A stretch of DNA of 64,000 nt from Ascaphus truei (GCA_036426205.1 WSYH01000656.1:62001-126000), one strand, 5' to 3'. Positions 42,591 through 55,656 are shown, counted from the first letter of the stretch. A program made the numbers and translations. Notes: generated from the letters alone by a model not told the origin.

Positions 42591-43440
42591 TTACATGTAA
42601 GTAAATAAAAATTAAATTACACACACCAATGTAGAAAGAAAGCTGCTAAATACATTTTAAATACATGAAAAGAACATAAACAAACATTTGCTAAACAATC
42701 ATTTATTATCCCTGTATGTCTAGCCATATACATAACATACACAGGCAATAAATGAGCATAAAAAACAATTACATTACATCAAAAAATTAAATACAATACA
42801 ACCATTCAGTGTCCCTGTATGTATTTATTTATGTATTTCCATAGGAACATACATAAATTCAGGGGCATTATATGGACATTAAAAAAACACCTGTAAAAGT
42901 TAAAAATATATACTTTTCTTTTGTTTACTTACCATTAGATGGCCCACTCAACGAAATCCAGGGGAACCGGAAGTTCTCTTAACAATCCACAGGTAACCAT
43001 AAAATAAAAAACCCTTACAATCCAACTTTGTTTTCTTTCTTCTATTTGTACTGCTGTGGCCAAGCTTAATCTAAAGCTTGCCTGCATTTTTCCCTGCTCT
43101 TTCAATTTTCGTGCCGGAATTGGCCGCGCGCCAGCCACATCTTGCGGCCGCAAGCGGCCCGTTTCTCCATTCAGCGCTATAGCACTGAACAGTGGAAGCG
43201 CCTGCGGCGGCGAAAACAATAAAAAGCCCGCGTCTGAACGGTGTTTTAGATTACCCGCGGTGGCGGCCGCTTTAGACTCAGGGCGGCCGCCACTGTAATC
43301 CTTTACGTCAGTCTTGGGGTCTTCTTTACCTTCTCCGGGGTCTTCTTCCATCATCTTCCATCACGCCCTGGTTCTCTTCTTAGGAGGGGAGGTCTTCCCT
43401 CCTCGGAGCCTGGCTTAAAAATGAGATGACATAGGCTTTT
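42591..43440 (-). repeat. Unclassified interspersed repeat
   Basis: The left half is A+T-rich. The right half (43,040-43,320) contains clusters of GCGGCCGC-type sequence. A minus-strand ORF of 139 codons (42,935-43,354) begins MMEEDPGEGKEDPKTD and is followed by a GTAAG-type donor (TTACTTACCATTAG on plus, near 42,930). It might be an exon of a DNA transposon, but I recognise no domain and its central part looks like untranslated hairpin sequence. Confidence 0.3.
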
Positions 43441-43800
43441 ATAGGCCTATGACGTCACATTTCAGTGCAGGCAATTGATCTATGCCGAAGCAGAGGACGC
43501 GGAGGCACTGAGAGTCATAGCGATATGGCGCCAGTTTGTGACAGGAGTTGGTTGCAGCTACGAGCTGATCAGGTGCACCCTGCCTATCTTGGACTCCCCC
43601 ACCCCTGTTGATGTCTTCACATAGAGTTTTCTCTCCCACGTATGGTTGCTTTTTTTAATCCTGTAAGTGGATTTCCTTTGGGCTACAGTTTTAATAAATG
43701 TACTCATTTGTTTAAACAGTTTCATGCTATGGAGCTTGCGCTTCTGTTTGTTTTTTGTTTTCTTCATACTGGGAATGGGAGTGTAGGGCTGACGCCAGAG
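43441..43800. other. Unassigned sequence between repeats
   Basis: No gene or repeat terminus recognised. It lies between the unclassified repeat and the truncated 3' end of the minus-strand Gypsy element. Confidence 0.3.
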
Positions 43801-43849
43801 AACGGCCACGGACTTGATTTGGTTCACTAATAAGGGTGGCAGGGACCCA

Positions 43850-45000
43850 AGAACTGTAGGTGCCAATTTTACTGGAAGATGGTTCCAACTTCTGGCGCAT
43901 ACTTTCCTTTAGAGGAGACCTTTATACCAAATCCAGGCTCTGGCTATGTAACTGGGTTTGCCGTGAACGACGACGACGATCGGACCTGTCAGTCTTCGTC
44001 TTGGTAGTGAAGTCGAGAAGCTGGTACGACTCTAAACCATGGTGCGGTTGTCGAGGCATAATGCGTTCAACCTACGGCTCGAACCCCTCGAGGATGTGGA
44101 GCAGTGGGTACAGGCAGGCGTGTGGGGTGGACCACTAATTCTATAAGAAAGCAATGGCGACTCCCGGGCTGGCTGTCATTTTTGAGAGCAGAATTGAACG
44201 CGTAGCGTAACTCGCCCAATGGAAGGAGTCTGCTAAGCCCAATCACTCTGGGAATCGGATATCGAACATCTCAGGTTCTTTCCCCGGATGATTGATTCTA
44301 CATCTCCGTTTGTTTCCTTGTATGTGGAGTGATAGGTCGGGAGAGAAAGGAAAGAAGCAGATGTCCAAATTCTATCTTGGTTGAATACTTCTCCAAATTT
44401 GGAATACAAAATTGAGAACCTCTGTCGAACACAATGGACGAAGGTTCCCATGAATCCGGAAATCTGCTCCGTAAAAGATAATCACCATTGTGGATGGGAT
44501 GAGGGTAATCCCTTAATTGGAATAAAATGGGACATTGCTTTGCAGAACCTGTCCATGACCACAAATCGTGTTCTTCACTCTTGCTACCTGGGCAACTCCA
44601 CATGAATGTCCATCTCAAATGTGTGGACCAAGGGCGGTTCCTGTGAACCTGGAAGAGTAACAGAAAACCCTTGAGCTCTTTGACTGGAGCGTCTTTAGCG
44701 CGTGGGATCAGCGTTTCGGGACTAATGACATCAGCCGGCATCTACGTCCGCAATCCTCTTCGACAATACCTTGGGCCAACCAAAATTCCGATGAATAATC
44801 AGTAGTCTTTCTTAAAACCGGATTGACCTGTCCATTTAAGAGGATGGACCCCTAAGTACAGGACCTCTGACGCTCAAATTTTTGAGGGTACGAAGTGTTT
44901 TTTTCGGGAACACCATAGTCCTTTGGCATTGCGTCTCTCGGGAGTTAAAAGCTAGGTCAAGATTCTTGAAAGTACACGTGGCAGCAGAATCTCTCTCGTT
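43850..45000 (-). pseudogene. Gypsy integrase with C-terminal chromodomain-like tail
   Basis: The minus frame 44,298-44,741 ends with PSSIVFDRGSQF followed by a garbled but recognisable version of the region that carries the next catalytic residues (PITPHTRKQTE). The D-R-G-S-Q-F phrase is typical of Gypsy integrase cores. Downstream (44,140-43,850) the frame is too broken to prove a chromodomain, though position and length fit. Integrase would insert the cDNA; this copy cannot. Confidence 0.65.
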
Positions 45001-45039
45001 GTGGAAGGATGTCCTCCAATAGTTCCCCACCTGGTCTCT

Positions 45040-46390
45040 CTTCAAGAATTAGTCTCGGGAAGAGGCGTGCGCCTTTTACTGTTCTTGGTCCCGGGGATAT
45101 AGGAAAGGTGAAATCGAATTGAGAAAAAAAAAGAGTCCAACGTAGCCGTGTCGTCGGACCAAGCGTCGTAGCATTTTCTCATGTAAGTGAAGTTTCTTTT
45201 GGTCCGATGAAGATAGTAACCGGCTCTTTTCGACGCCCCCACAGGTGTCCTCCACTCTTGAAGAAGCCTCTTCATGGCATAAGCTTCCCCTGTTACCAAC
45301 ACCGTCATAGTTCCTATCGTCAAATGAGAATTTCTTGGAAAAATATGCACAGTGATGCTAATCGTTACATCTTGAGGTTGGGTACTCTGAGAAAGCACGT
45401 CTCTCAGCGCCACCATGCACAGAAGCGTCGCCTTCCAGGACGAAGGAAGTTCAATGTTGCTGGGGAGACACGGAGAATCCTGTGGCTGATATATAAGCTT
45501 CCTGAGTGTCTGAGTTGGAGATGGCCTGATATATGCTAAGCAGAACGGATCACTCCTTTTTTTGGTGGCAGTGAGAGGTGCCAGCGGATGGTAAAAACTC
45601 CTGTATACGTGTACGATAGTAATTACGAACCCTAAAAGAACGTGTATAGGCCTTGATGAGATTGGGTCTTGGTTCCCCTCGCTTGGATTGTAAGTTTTAC
45701 CCTGGCATCCATCATAGACCCTTAATCGAAATATGTACCCCAGGAACGCGTAGATGTCTGTGTCTCCAGTCTTGGAGCGTACAAATGGTATTCACCGGAG
45801 GATGGGAACGGACGTTGGGAGGTATGGCATATATGTGCCTGGGATCTTTGGAAAAAATCGGATTCATTCTAAGTATAGCTATATACAAAATCTGACCGTA
45901 CAGAAGACGATCCCGTTGAAAATGAAATCCTGGAGATCCACGCGGGGCGGGATGTACATAAGCCGAATGCATTACAAAGATACATCGTATGTCTGCTACG
46001 CGTGTTGAAGCGTCTTCCATCATCCCCCTTCCTGATGCACACCGGTTATAGTGCCACCGACTGAGATTCCAAATCTTGACAATTTTATTCCCCTGTATTT
46101 ATTAACAACATTTCCGGTAATACTGGGGAGGGGGTACACTATTTTTAACAGTTTAATCGGTTCAAACCCTGTAATCGATGCGAAGGCCTTGGAGGACCCG
46201 CCGCATTCTTTTTGACAGAGCAAAAACCCAGCCCCTGCTGGGAGAATTGGAGTATCGAATACAGCCTTCTCTTAGACTTCTCCTGGGGATATATTCATCC
46301 ATACATGGATTCTGGTTTAAGACGTGGGTAGTGTCCTTGACTTGAGTCGAGGGAAGTAACCTAGAAAAAACCAGTATCGACTCGGTCACA
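45040..46390 (-). pseudogene. Gypsy reverse transcriptase and RNase H
   Basis: RT: the frame 46,162-46,389 holds SLREGCIRYSNSPSRGW and LRIDYRV, matching the F-I-R-x-S-x-S-P-A-G and C-I-D-Y-R blocks. The frame 45,712-46,023 holds NPIFSKDPRHIYA, just after where the catalytic aspartates should lie. RNase H: the frame 45,042-45,416 holds LLQEWRTPVGASK, RNFTYMRKC and LSYIPGTKNSK, the H-L-E-G, N-L-x-Y and Y-x-P-G-x-x-N blocks. All motifs are altered and the frames change repeatedly. Confidence 0.65.
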
Positions 46391-47574
46391 AGCCGTCAGA
46401 TTCCTGTGGTGGCGGCCGAAGTCCTGGACTGTACCTTTATTTGAACAACATCCACCGAATTGGTGGTGTAAACAGAAGGTAGAGTAACCTCAGGATACCA
46501 GAGTATTGGCCAGCAGTCAAGGTCGGAAGTATGGCTGGTGGAGATGGCTCGCTCTGACTTGACCTCCAGAGTAAATAGGGTCTTGGGATGTCCCAGTTGA
46601 TGAGATTGATTGTCTTTCTGCCAATCAAGGTTAAGCCGAGAGGCGAACTGGAGTTACCGGGGGGGGAAAGCTTGGATTACATCAAAAGGCTCCCCCATGG
46701 CCTCCTCAGGGGAGTGGGAGGAAGGGTTGTGGGGAAAGTCTCCCAAGGCATGTAAGCCACTTGTCGGGTGAGCGGACGGTTGTTTCGATCCCATCCCAGG
46801 CAAGGGAGACTTTCTTCCTAACAGTGGAATCTGGTTCTTGTTTAGTCGAAGTTTTGTCCAGGAAAAAAAAAATTTCCATCCCGCGATGCGGAGTGTCGAT
46901 AATGCCCAGTCAGTGGACGGTTGCGGAAGGTAGGACCGATAGGAAACCGGAATGGTCATTATTTTGGGATGTCTCTTTTAGAGATTTTAGCACCCAGGGA
47001 GTTGCCCCTTCGTAAACTCACTGGGTTCGGATCCATTTCCGGGTGTAGTTGGACATTCACGGACCAGATGCTCGCGTAGGATCCGCAGTAATACATAATC
47101 CCTGTCGGCGTGGCGACCTTGCTGCATCGATGTCCACGAATCTGACTCCCAAGGTGCATCTGCTCAGGTATGTCCTCCAGCTGGGTACGGTGGTAGACGG
47201 CATGGTTTCTGGGTTTGGAGAGTCTGGGAGACAGGAGCACGAAGGCATAAACGGGAAGTCTGGCCGCTTGGAGGTCGGGCGTACCTGAAGGCGTCTGATC
47301 CACTGGTTGGGCTTGGGAGAATGTAGTTACCGCCAGAAGCCCCTGGCCTTGGTGTCGAAGCACTCGTGCCTTCACAGGAATCCGTTAGACCTTCGCCAGA
47401 ATACTGAAACCAAAGACTCCCTGACCCATCGTGTTCTCCTGCTATGGGTCCTGATACTCCAAGGCGTACTGGCGCCACCGGAAGCTGACGTCCCTGGGAA
47501 AAGCTCAAGCAAAGAGTCAGAGGCAGTTTTTCTTGGCATGCGCATGTATCGAAGACCAATGTCGAAAAGTTCGT

Positions 47575-48008
47575 CTAGGCTTGCGTAGTCGCGGTGAATC
47601 GGAGATTAGTTCGCCCAAAATTTGTGGGGAGGCCCATGCCACGCATTTCCCTGTAAGCAGCTGTAAACATACGCCATTCACTGTTCTTGTCGACCAGTGG
47701 ATACTGACTGCTGCGGATCCATCTCACAGAACTGGGATCTTGCATTGATAGGAAACTGCGGCCAGGCGTTGTCGGATCCCCCGCATACGGTTTAGGTGCC
47801 GGGATCGCGGCCCGAGGTCGCGGCGGATACTGTTCTGGCGACAGTGGGCGTGCGGCCACAGTGGTGCCTTGAAATGGAATGTCCCTGTACCTATTGAGTG
47901 AATAGACCATGGTGTGGGGTCCGTTAGTGCCTGGATCATTGTTGATACATGCCCGTCATCATGTGAGGCCATGTCAGTCCCTGGTCTGCGTCCTTGTGAG
48001 GCACTCAA
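47575..48008 (-). pseudogene. Gypsy gag fragment
   Basis: The minus frame 47,575-47,910 carries PKPYAGDPTTPGRSFLS, the P-x-x-Y-x-G-D-P start of the Gypsy capsid region. The frame 47,724-48,008 gives the preceding N-terminal part. Both are split by indels. The CCHC knuckle and protease are not clearly visible in 46,400-47,570. Confidence 0.55.
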
Positions 48009-48059
48009 ACATAATGTTACGTGCGGTGCTATGCCCGCAACCAGAAAAACCCATCCCTT

Positions 48060-48745
48060 ATACTAGGTGGGGGACGTCATAGGAACAACACCCCGGCATC
48101 AAGAGTAGCTCATCCGGTAGTGGTGTGAATTAAGGCGTTGCCCATAGGCCATGTGGTGCTCTTAGCAATACTGCCGGTACGGGTAATAGAAGTTCCTTAG
48201 TTCTAGTCCAATCCGGGTTCGAGGGGTATCACAGTGAGCGTTGTCCCAAGGAGTAACCCAGAATCGGACCAATGGGTTAGTATACAAGCCCGTGTCGATA
48301 ATCTGTAAAACACTAATAGAGATCCTGAAGTACTTCCATGTCAAACTCATGTCGAGCAAAGACTGAGGCAGATGATTCTATAGCACGGAAGGTCCATTAG
48401 GAACGGAGGCGAGACAGGTAAGATCTACAGTAGACACTGCCTAGTTGGTGCAGGCATAACCAGTCCAGGTGAGGTTTGTTGGTAACCTGATATGCCCCGG
48501 CGCTCTTGCGGGACGGAGCCTGAGGTCCGAGGGGACGGAAGAAGAGTGTGCAGACTGAGGCACGCTCCGTAACGCTGCTGTGACGCGTGTGGACCCTGTA
48601 GCCAGTGGATGGCAGGTGTGGGGGCGCCTGTCGGGCAGTGGCGCTCGCGCCGGCATCGGAACAGAGCTAAGTCACGCCGATGGTAGCTGAGTGCTCTGTG
48701 TGGTGGTGACGCGGGAGAACAGCCGATTCTGACGAGTCCCAAGTG
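48060..48745 (-). repeat. Gypsy LTR (minus strand, left arm)
   Basis: On the minus strand it starts TGTCAGAATCGG near 48,745, matching TGTCAGGAATCGGCG at 63,576 in the other arm. The 3' limit near 48,060 is inferred from where gag-like sequence begins. Confidence 0.55.
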
Positions 48746-48974
48746 GATGTTACATGGGATAGATACTACCGGCACCTGCCCTACCCGTGTGCCTTTATAC
48801 CTTGGTGAACTGGCGGTTTCCCCGAGGCTGAAATCAACTTTGGTTCAGCTCAGAACCCCCATGCTCATGCATAATTTAATTAAGAAAATAAATGTAAGCA
48901 TGCTTCACGACCTTTGTAGCTATCCGTATGGTAATGTTTTTTATTGGGGAGAATGTTTGATACTAGTGTGAGAG

Positions 48975-49245
48975 AGCATTGGGTCTCCCTGAGTTGAGAA
49001 AAGTTGAATTTCACCTCGGTGAGCCCCTACTTCTCGGATATCGGCCCTGGTATGGGGTGCCGTTTCCCACTCTGCCTTGTTTTAGATCCCACGGTCGCCA
49101 ACGTGACCCACCGGATTTTAACAGGGTTATACCGGTACCGGCCCCCATACCGGGGGCCTGGTATCTAGAGAAGTAGGGGGCCCCAACCTTGAAATCATTC
49201 GCTGGTTCTCGCTCCGGAGACCCCCTTCGACATCTCAATCTGGTA
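48975..49245. repeat. Fold-back MITE with GGCCCnGGTATGGGG core (copy a)
   Basis: GGTCTCC and CCTGGTATGGGGTGCCG at the left are mirrored by CCCCCATACCGGGGGCCTGG and GGAGACC at the right. No ORF. Related copies lie at 54,775-55,035, 57,320-57,590 and 63,118-63,355, with a broken one near 63,470-63,560. Confidence 0.6.
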
Positions 49246-49249
49246 ATGT

Positions 49250-49980
49250 TAAATTTTTATAAAACTCCCGAACTCACTCCGATCGTCGTGATAGACACGC
49301 AGTGGTTGAGTGACTGATTCAGGCTGATCTCTTTCTCTGCGCGTCTATTACATAAAGGCAACTCTTCTTATGGTTCACACAGCAGGGACCCGTGCTGTGT
49401 TACTCCAGCCGAGGCCAATTAGTCTGCAACTTCACCATCTCTGGGTCCACCATGTGACCACGCGGGAATTCCTAACCCAGTTATTTGTAAAATGATGGCC
49501 GCTCGCATGCTGTAGAACTGGAGCTTTTGTCCTGCGCCTCGCCGCTTCATAGCAATTGCTTCTGGAGCTCACATGAACCCCACGGGTCAAGGTGTTGTTT
49601 GCTCACTCTAGTGCTGACAAATCTCTATAGCCTCTCTAAAGTTTTACCTGTACACACTCTTAATACTAGGTCTATGACATCCACCACCCGATTGCAAGAA
49701 AGCCAATCAAAACAGCAGGTGGACAGCTCACTCATTGAATGCCTTTACAATACACATAGGTTTGATATTCTTTCATTGGTAACAGAATTTTATGAACATT
49801 TGATGGCAATGATCCAAGGATTTGATGTTGCCTAATATCCAGGGCATATCATCTGGCAATGTAGAAGTACTGGTCAATGTAATAAGTAGTAGCACTTAGT
49901 TTTGATCAACATTGTCAAGCTTATTTCAAGAAGTCATTTTTGAATCCAGTTTTAAACTTATAGTCCCAACAAAGTCACTG
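49250..49980. other. Unassigned sequence (mirrored at 62.5-63.1 kb)
   Basis: No gene recognised. The short ORF at 49,527-49,835 is not preserved in the mirrored copy. It contains CpG-rich patches near 49,500-49,560. Confidence 0.3.
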
Positions 49981-50249
49981 GCGTGATCTGAAGGTGAATT
50001 TATTCATTCTTCCTGAAGTTTTCTTCGTCTGAATACATCGAGACAGTTGAGATAATTGAAATAAATAGACCTGGGAGTTACATATTCTGGCAAGATAATT
50101 GAAATAGCTTTCCCCCACCCCAGTATAGTAATAATTCCACCTTTTTGAAATGCTCTTCTGGAGAGGAAAGCATGAATTACCATTTTGATAACATTTTGAA
50201 ATACAATTGACGCTAATATGTTGATAAGGGCAACTGAAAATTTAGACAC

Positions 50250-50432
<183 letters not shown>

Positions 50433-50569
50433 AGTCTTCCGTAAGACTCGCGGCTGGGATGACGGAACACTGCTCTTAGGCTCCTCCAGGGAAAGATCCC
50501 TTCGATACCACGGAGCTTTAAAGAACAGATCTCTCCCCTGCACGTGATCTAGCTACTTCTAGTAAGTAG

Positions 50570-51590
50570 GCAATTCAGATATACATCATCATTGGAATAT
50601 TATTGTTTGTCTCAAAATACTGCGCAATGTTTGTTCTTGCTGATATCTTTAATATGCAGGATGTCAAGTAACAACATATGAGAAGATCAATCTGTTTTGA
50701 TTAACTGTGAACTGAGTTTGTGCCCAACCGGACTTTTAAGGTTTGTAACCAGTGAACTATCATTTACATCACTTGCACCCATTTGGACTATATACACTTA
50801 TATTTTTTCATTTTTTTCATTGTTTTTTCACATATATTAGCCCGGGTTATGTCATCTATTTTTGTGTTTATTTAATTAGTTAGAGATAATAGAGATGTCT
50901 CAATAGATTACCAGTCTGCTTAGTCTAGTTAGTGCACACACGTAGTAATAGTATTAGGTTTAGCGCTTAAACAGTATATTTGTATTTAAATTGTTGGAGG
51001 AACAGGTGAACACTTCCTCTGTTTTGTACTCCAGATTCCTGTGTGAGTACTATTTATTGTGATACCGCTGTGTGGAGCATTGCGTAGGGTTGCAATTACG
51101 TCCTGGCATGAAAGAAAACAAATGTGTGGTGCTCAAAAAAAAAAGCCCTATAATAGGGTATCAAAGAACCACAATAATGATTCAAATATACTGATTGAAG
51201 AATCCTGTAATAACACTCCCTGGTGGAAGAATAAGGGATTGACCCAAGACATACAGAACAATCAACAGCTACATAATAATCCGACTAGTGACTAGGATCC
51301 CCACAAACATTGTAGTAGGGACCTCACAATAAAGTTTACCCAGCATAATATATCGGAAGGGAGAATGTCCCGTGAAAGAAATAACTCACTCTGAGTAGAA
51401 TATGTCATCCAGATTGTTCAATCTTCATCCAAATAGGGGGTGTGCTTCCTTTTTTCAGTGTGCTGACAAGATGCTGACAGTGTGCTGACAAGCAGGCACC
51501 AAATACACAGGAACAAAAGTAGAAGGAAATCCAAGGGAGCGTGTGCCCATTAAAAGATTTAATAATGATTCTTACAAAATAATAGCAGCA
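50570..51590. other. Non-coding PLE-flanking sequence (mirrored at 60.8-61.9 kb)
   Basis: No gene. The part next to the hammerhead-like motif (51,300-51,600) looks like PLE tail. The GTGCTGACA tandem near 51,461-51,492 occurs as two units here and as variants in the other arm. Confidence 0.35.
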
Positions 51591-51599
51591 TACGGGGTA

Positions 51600-51660
51600 C
51601 AGAGCCGCCCACCACACGTTTCGAAGCACAAGCTCTTTTCAAGGTGACTTAAAGGTACCA
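51600..51660 (-). ncRNA. Hammerhead-like motif, PLE family C (left arm)
   Basis: On the minus strand CTTGAAA is followed by stem II (GAGC with GCTT, one mismatch against the right arm) and GAAACGTGT. The first box departs from CUGANGA in both arms. Confidence 0.35.
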
Positions 51661-53560
51661 CCTAGCCGTTTTTATAGTCCCCAGAAGCGCGCCATTATTA
51701 TCAGCCGTCCCACTTCCTGAAACTCTCAGAAGCGACGTCGGCGTTGATGACGTCAGCGCGCGACGTGAGGAATACAAAAAACATACACAATGTGCAAACT
51801 TTATTGACAATATGAACAACGGACACATCTATGCTAAAAATACCAATAGGTGTACCTGGTATGTCTTCCTAAAGCGGAGAACCACTAAATGAAGAATAAA
51901 AAAACAAATTAAAACAGAAATACAGTAAAAACTATGAATATTCATACTAAACAGAAAAATTCTACCAAACAAACGGACCAACTTAAATAATATAATCATA
52001 TAAGTGCAATATATATACACCCAGGTGTTGGATTGAATGTTAAATAAATGCACATAAGAAAAGTCATAATCCATTTGGAAAACGAAAAAGTAGTATAATG
52101 TGATGTATTTAGAAGTAACTGAACTATGGTCATATTAGAATAATAGGAAATAACATTATAACAATTATAGTGTTTATCCCATTGGTAAACACCTTAGATG
52201 GTATTATCAATCAAAATTAATTAAATAGTAGACCATAATGAGGGATGATTGCCTATGAAACAGTAATAAAGTGTTTAATAGCGAAGAGATCCATAAACAA
52301 GAACCGTACATCATGAATGCAATGTAGGGCAATGTACAAGAAATGAGGAAAATCTCCCACAGGTTTCAAGAGAAATGCATTAACACTTATTGTATTGAAA
52401 ATCATCATCATAAATCAATGTAGAAAAAAGGTGCCAAGTCTCAATCAGAGTTCAGCCAGAGGAATTTTGTTTTTTAACGTAAATATCCATAAAGCTCACG
52501 CTTATCTAGGAGTTCAGCCCTTTTGCCACCTCGACTTGACTTGGCACCTGCTCTATCCCCATATAGGTAAAGCATCAATACTACACATTCTACTACAATT
52601 CATAAAGTGCTGTGACACTGGGTAATAGATCTCCTTTTTTGATGAGTCTCATATGCTCCCTAATGGCGTAACTTCAGGGCACGGGTAGTACGGCCCACGT
52701 ATGCTTACCACATCCGCAATTCAAAACATAAATTACGAATGTGGTATCACAGTTAATGAAGGACGCAACAGGGGAACTCACAACCAGTGACAAAAGACAT
52801 AAATGATGAACTGGGAGCATATATCTACATGAGATGCATTTAAGACATTTGAAGCTTCCTTGGGTAACCGTCTAGAATCATTTGGTTTTGCAAAAAAGAC
52901 TAAGGAGACCGAGTTAGCAATAGTTCTGGGCCTTCCTAAACACAAACTGGGGACCTTCCGCAAATACATGTTTCAAAAGAGGATCTCCCGAAAGTATTAT
53001 CCCAGTGTTTTTTAATACATGTTTAATCTGACCTATTTGTTGTTGTATTGTGTGATAATAAAGGTTGATTGATAGCCCTCATATTATGAATTGGAGGCTT
53101 ATTTCTTTTTTTTTTGTAGTAATTCTTCCCTGTAATTTTATTTACTTCTTCCAAAAAATTCATTAATCTTTATGTGAGTAACCTCTATCCTGAAACCTTA
53201 AAAGGAGTTCATTGATGACTGTTTAATTAAAATCTTCATGTTGGAACAGATCTTTTAGTCTTATTAATTGTCCCTTTGGTATATTTTTCAAAAGGGATTT
53301 GGGATGGCAGCTGTCAGCTCTAAGAAAAGTGTTTCGTGAATTTGGTTTCCTATAAACATCTGAACTAATAAACACTATTAATATCAATAAATAATATACG
53401 TCCAGATAATGTATGTGATGAAAATTATATGTGTGAGTGAAGTGTAAGTTAAATTTATTGTTGTTTAGATAATCAATAAATTATAAAGTGAATCTACATC
53501 CCTGTGCCAAATAAAAATGAGGTCATCTATAAACGCTTATAAAAAGTGATAAATTGTCGG
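51660..53560 (-). mobile_element. Penelope-like element, family C (left arm, minus)
   Basis: Mirror of 58.81-60.77 kb. Endonuclease sequence lies at about 52,440-52,770 and RT thumb/linker sequence at about 52,770-53,530. Frames are fragmented by single-base deletions relative to the right arm, which keeps a 314-codon ORF over the same region. Confidence 0.6.
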
Positions 53561-53810
53561 AAAGGGGTTTCTATCGCCAGGTACGCATTAGGGAGCATAT
53601 GAGACTCATCAAAAAAGGATATCTCATTCACACAGTGTCACAGCACTTTACGAATTGTAGAATGGGTAGTATTGATGCGTTTACCTATATGGGGATAGAG
53701 CAGGTGCCAAGTCCAGTCAGAGTTGGCAATAGGGCTGAACTCCTAGATAAGCTGAGCTTTATTGGATATTTACGTTAAAACAAGAATTCCCTTTGGCCTG
53801 AACTCTGAAC
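53555..53810 (+). pseudogene. PLE family C endonuclease C-terminal fragment (left arm)
   Basis: The frame reads REHMRLIKKGYLIH, TVSQHFTNCRMG and FTYMGIEQVPSPVR, the C-terminal half of the GIY-YIG domain. It is head-to-head with the minus-strand PLE to its left, separated only by about 53,520-53,575. The mirrored partner is 58,570-58,810. Confidence 0.6.
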
Positions 53811-53879
53811 TCATTGGTGGGACTTGGCACCTTGGCAGACAGAGCCAGCTATTTGAGGGACAACAACACTTCCACCCGC

Positions 53880-54222
53880 CACTAAGCATGCAACCATCTA
53901 CAGTCAAGCCTACGATTCAACCGGATATGCTCCGACACAACAGACCTCTGTTGTCAGCGGATTAAAGTCTTGAGATCAGATTTCATAAACCGTGGTTATA
54001 ACCACAAATTGTAGACCAACAATTCACAAAGCTACCAGAATACCAAGAAGTGATCTCCTTGAATACAACAGAAAGAGACAAGCGACTGGTACCTTTGGTG
54101 GTCACATATAACCCACACCTAGAAGCCCTACGCAAGATCGCCAGGGAACTATAACCCATCCTCCAAGAAGATACAAGACTGCAACAGTCTTCCCTGAACA
54201 TCCTATTTCTACAGACACCTCT
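53880..54222 (+). pseudogene. PLE RT C-terminal/linker fragment (left arm)
   Basis: Encodes LVPLVVTYNPHLEALRKIAR with ILQEDTRLQQ following, the conserved PLE linker segment between RT and endonuclease. It is cut at 54,222 by the Harbinger-like element. The better-read mirror is 58,150-58,470. Confidence 0.6.
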
Positions 54223-54774
54223 AGGGGGCTATGCACTAAGCATTAAGCTTTTGCGCTGGCCTGAAAAAAAAAACACGTCCGCTAAAAAGTGAAGCCTGTA
54301 GGTGCGATTCACTAAGGATTTCAGTGCATTCAGGATCGGACGTGCCAAATCTGCCAGATCGTGCATGCTTCTCCCCCCCCTCCCTGTTTATCGTGCTTAA
54401 AGTTAAAGTACGATAACTGATAGAAAAAAAAGCTTCCTGTAACATTTGCATGGAGATTCTGCATCTCCATGCATGCTGTTACAAGCGATCGTTGCATTAA
54501 GAATATACATTTAAATAATAGTGTAAGCTCGGGTCTCCGGAGCTGAACCGATTGGTTTCAGGTCCGGGGACCCCCACTTCATGAGATTCAGACCCGTTAT
54601 GGTGTGCGGATCCCCTGCATTTTAAAGCTTCCACGTCACGTGAAAGAGACATTTAAATTCTACACTACTACTACACTACTATCAAAACACACATATCAAT
54701 AAACAATAATTCATTATCGAAGCGGATAGCCCGCTATGGTAATGAAGCTGCATTAATGTAAATTTTAATAATAG

Positions 54775-55035
54775 TGTGAGTGAGCAGGGGGTCCCCTGAG
54801 CTTAACCGCATTGATTTCTGCTCAGAGACCCCTGCTTCCCGAGTTACAGGCCCCGGTATGGGGCATCAGATGCCAGTTTGCCACCATTTTTATAGCGTCC
54901 AAACGCGACGTGGACGCTATAAAGATGGCGGTGACACTGGCATACGATGCCCCATACCGGGGCCTGTAACTCGGGAAGCAGGGGGTCTCTGAGCCAGAAA
55001 TCAATGCGGTTCAGCTCTGGAGACCCCTGTTCCCG
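54775..55035. repeat. Fold-back MITE with GGCCCCGGTATGGGGC core (copy b)
   Basis: A hairpin-like repeat of about 260 bp. CCCCGGTATGGGGCATC (left) faces GATGCCCCATACCGGGGCC (right) around TATAGCGTCC/GGACGCTATA near 54,905. Non-coding. Confidence 0.7.
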
Positions 55036-55304
55036 CACACTATTAATAAAAATACATTAAACAGCTTCATTACCTTAGAGGCTTCCGCTAAGGCAATGAA
55101 GGGGTTTAAGGCACAATAGCATGTTTATTGGGACAATTGCCCCCAATAAACATTGCAAGATATAATACACATCCCCCGCCCCCTAACACATACAATACAG
55201 TAATGGGCAAAATTACTATATCCACATATGGATAATAATGCATTTCCCATTTACAAGACATGAATCACAATAAATACAGTAAATACATATTGCACTTACC
55301 TTTT

Positions 55305-55366
55305 TCATGCACCCACGATGAAGGCCGTCTTCATCCTCATCCTGCCCATGTCCTGGGGCTGCAATA
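55305..55366 (-). other. Exon-like segment with splice-site consensus (left arm)
   Basis: On the minus strand a TTGCAG acceptor is followed by about 60 bases rich in GATGAGGATGAAGACGG-type codons and then an AAAAAGGTAAGT donor. One frame reads GQDEDEDGLHRGC. It may be a pseudo-exon of a DNA transposon. It is mirrored at 56,997-57,058. Confidence 0.35.
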
Positions 55367-55519
55367 CATACACAAGAATTAAAAATGCCAATGTAATGTC
55401 CCCTAACCCCTTAATTACCTTACCGGTTAATAACTGCTATAGTAATTAAGGGGTTAACCCACCCTGGCCCGATCCAAACCTTCACCCATTCATTGTACAG
55501 TGGTAACTAACATAGTATT

Positions 55520-55612
55520 ATACTATATATAATATATATATACAAGTAATACATATATAGTATAATAATATAATATATATATATATATATAGATGTTATA
55601 TATAATAATATA

Positions 55613-55644
<32 letters not shown>

Positions 55645-55645
55645 G
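55520..55645. repeat. (AT)n microsatellite
   Basis: Interrupted TA tract left of MITE copy 3. Confidence 0.9.
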
Positions 55646-55656
55646 CAAATATAGCT

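Larger units (their letters stand above)
43800..48745 (-). mobile_element. Ty3/Gypsy LTR retrotransposon, decayed
   Basis: Minus-strand order from right to left: LTR (about 48,745 to about 48,060), gag (48,008-47,575), spacer and protease region, RT (46,390-45,650), RNase H (about 45,640-45,040), integrase (about 45,000-44,300) and a chromodomain-type tail (to about 43,850). The 3' LTR is not visible, so the element is truncated on the left. Frames are broken every 100-300 bases, mostly by single-base changes. The LTR lies within the left arm of the second giant palindrome. Confidence 0.65.

Noticed and set aside
42935..43354. 139-codon minus-strand ORF as a host gene exon
   Set aside because: Its centre is GCGGCCGC-rich hairpin sequence and no domain is evident. 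It is kept only as an unclassified repeat with low confidence.
44070..44110. tRNA-like GGCTCGAACCCC box
   Set aside because: No matching acceptor or anticodon arms; it lies inside the decayed Gypsy integrase/chromodomain region.
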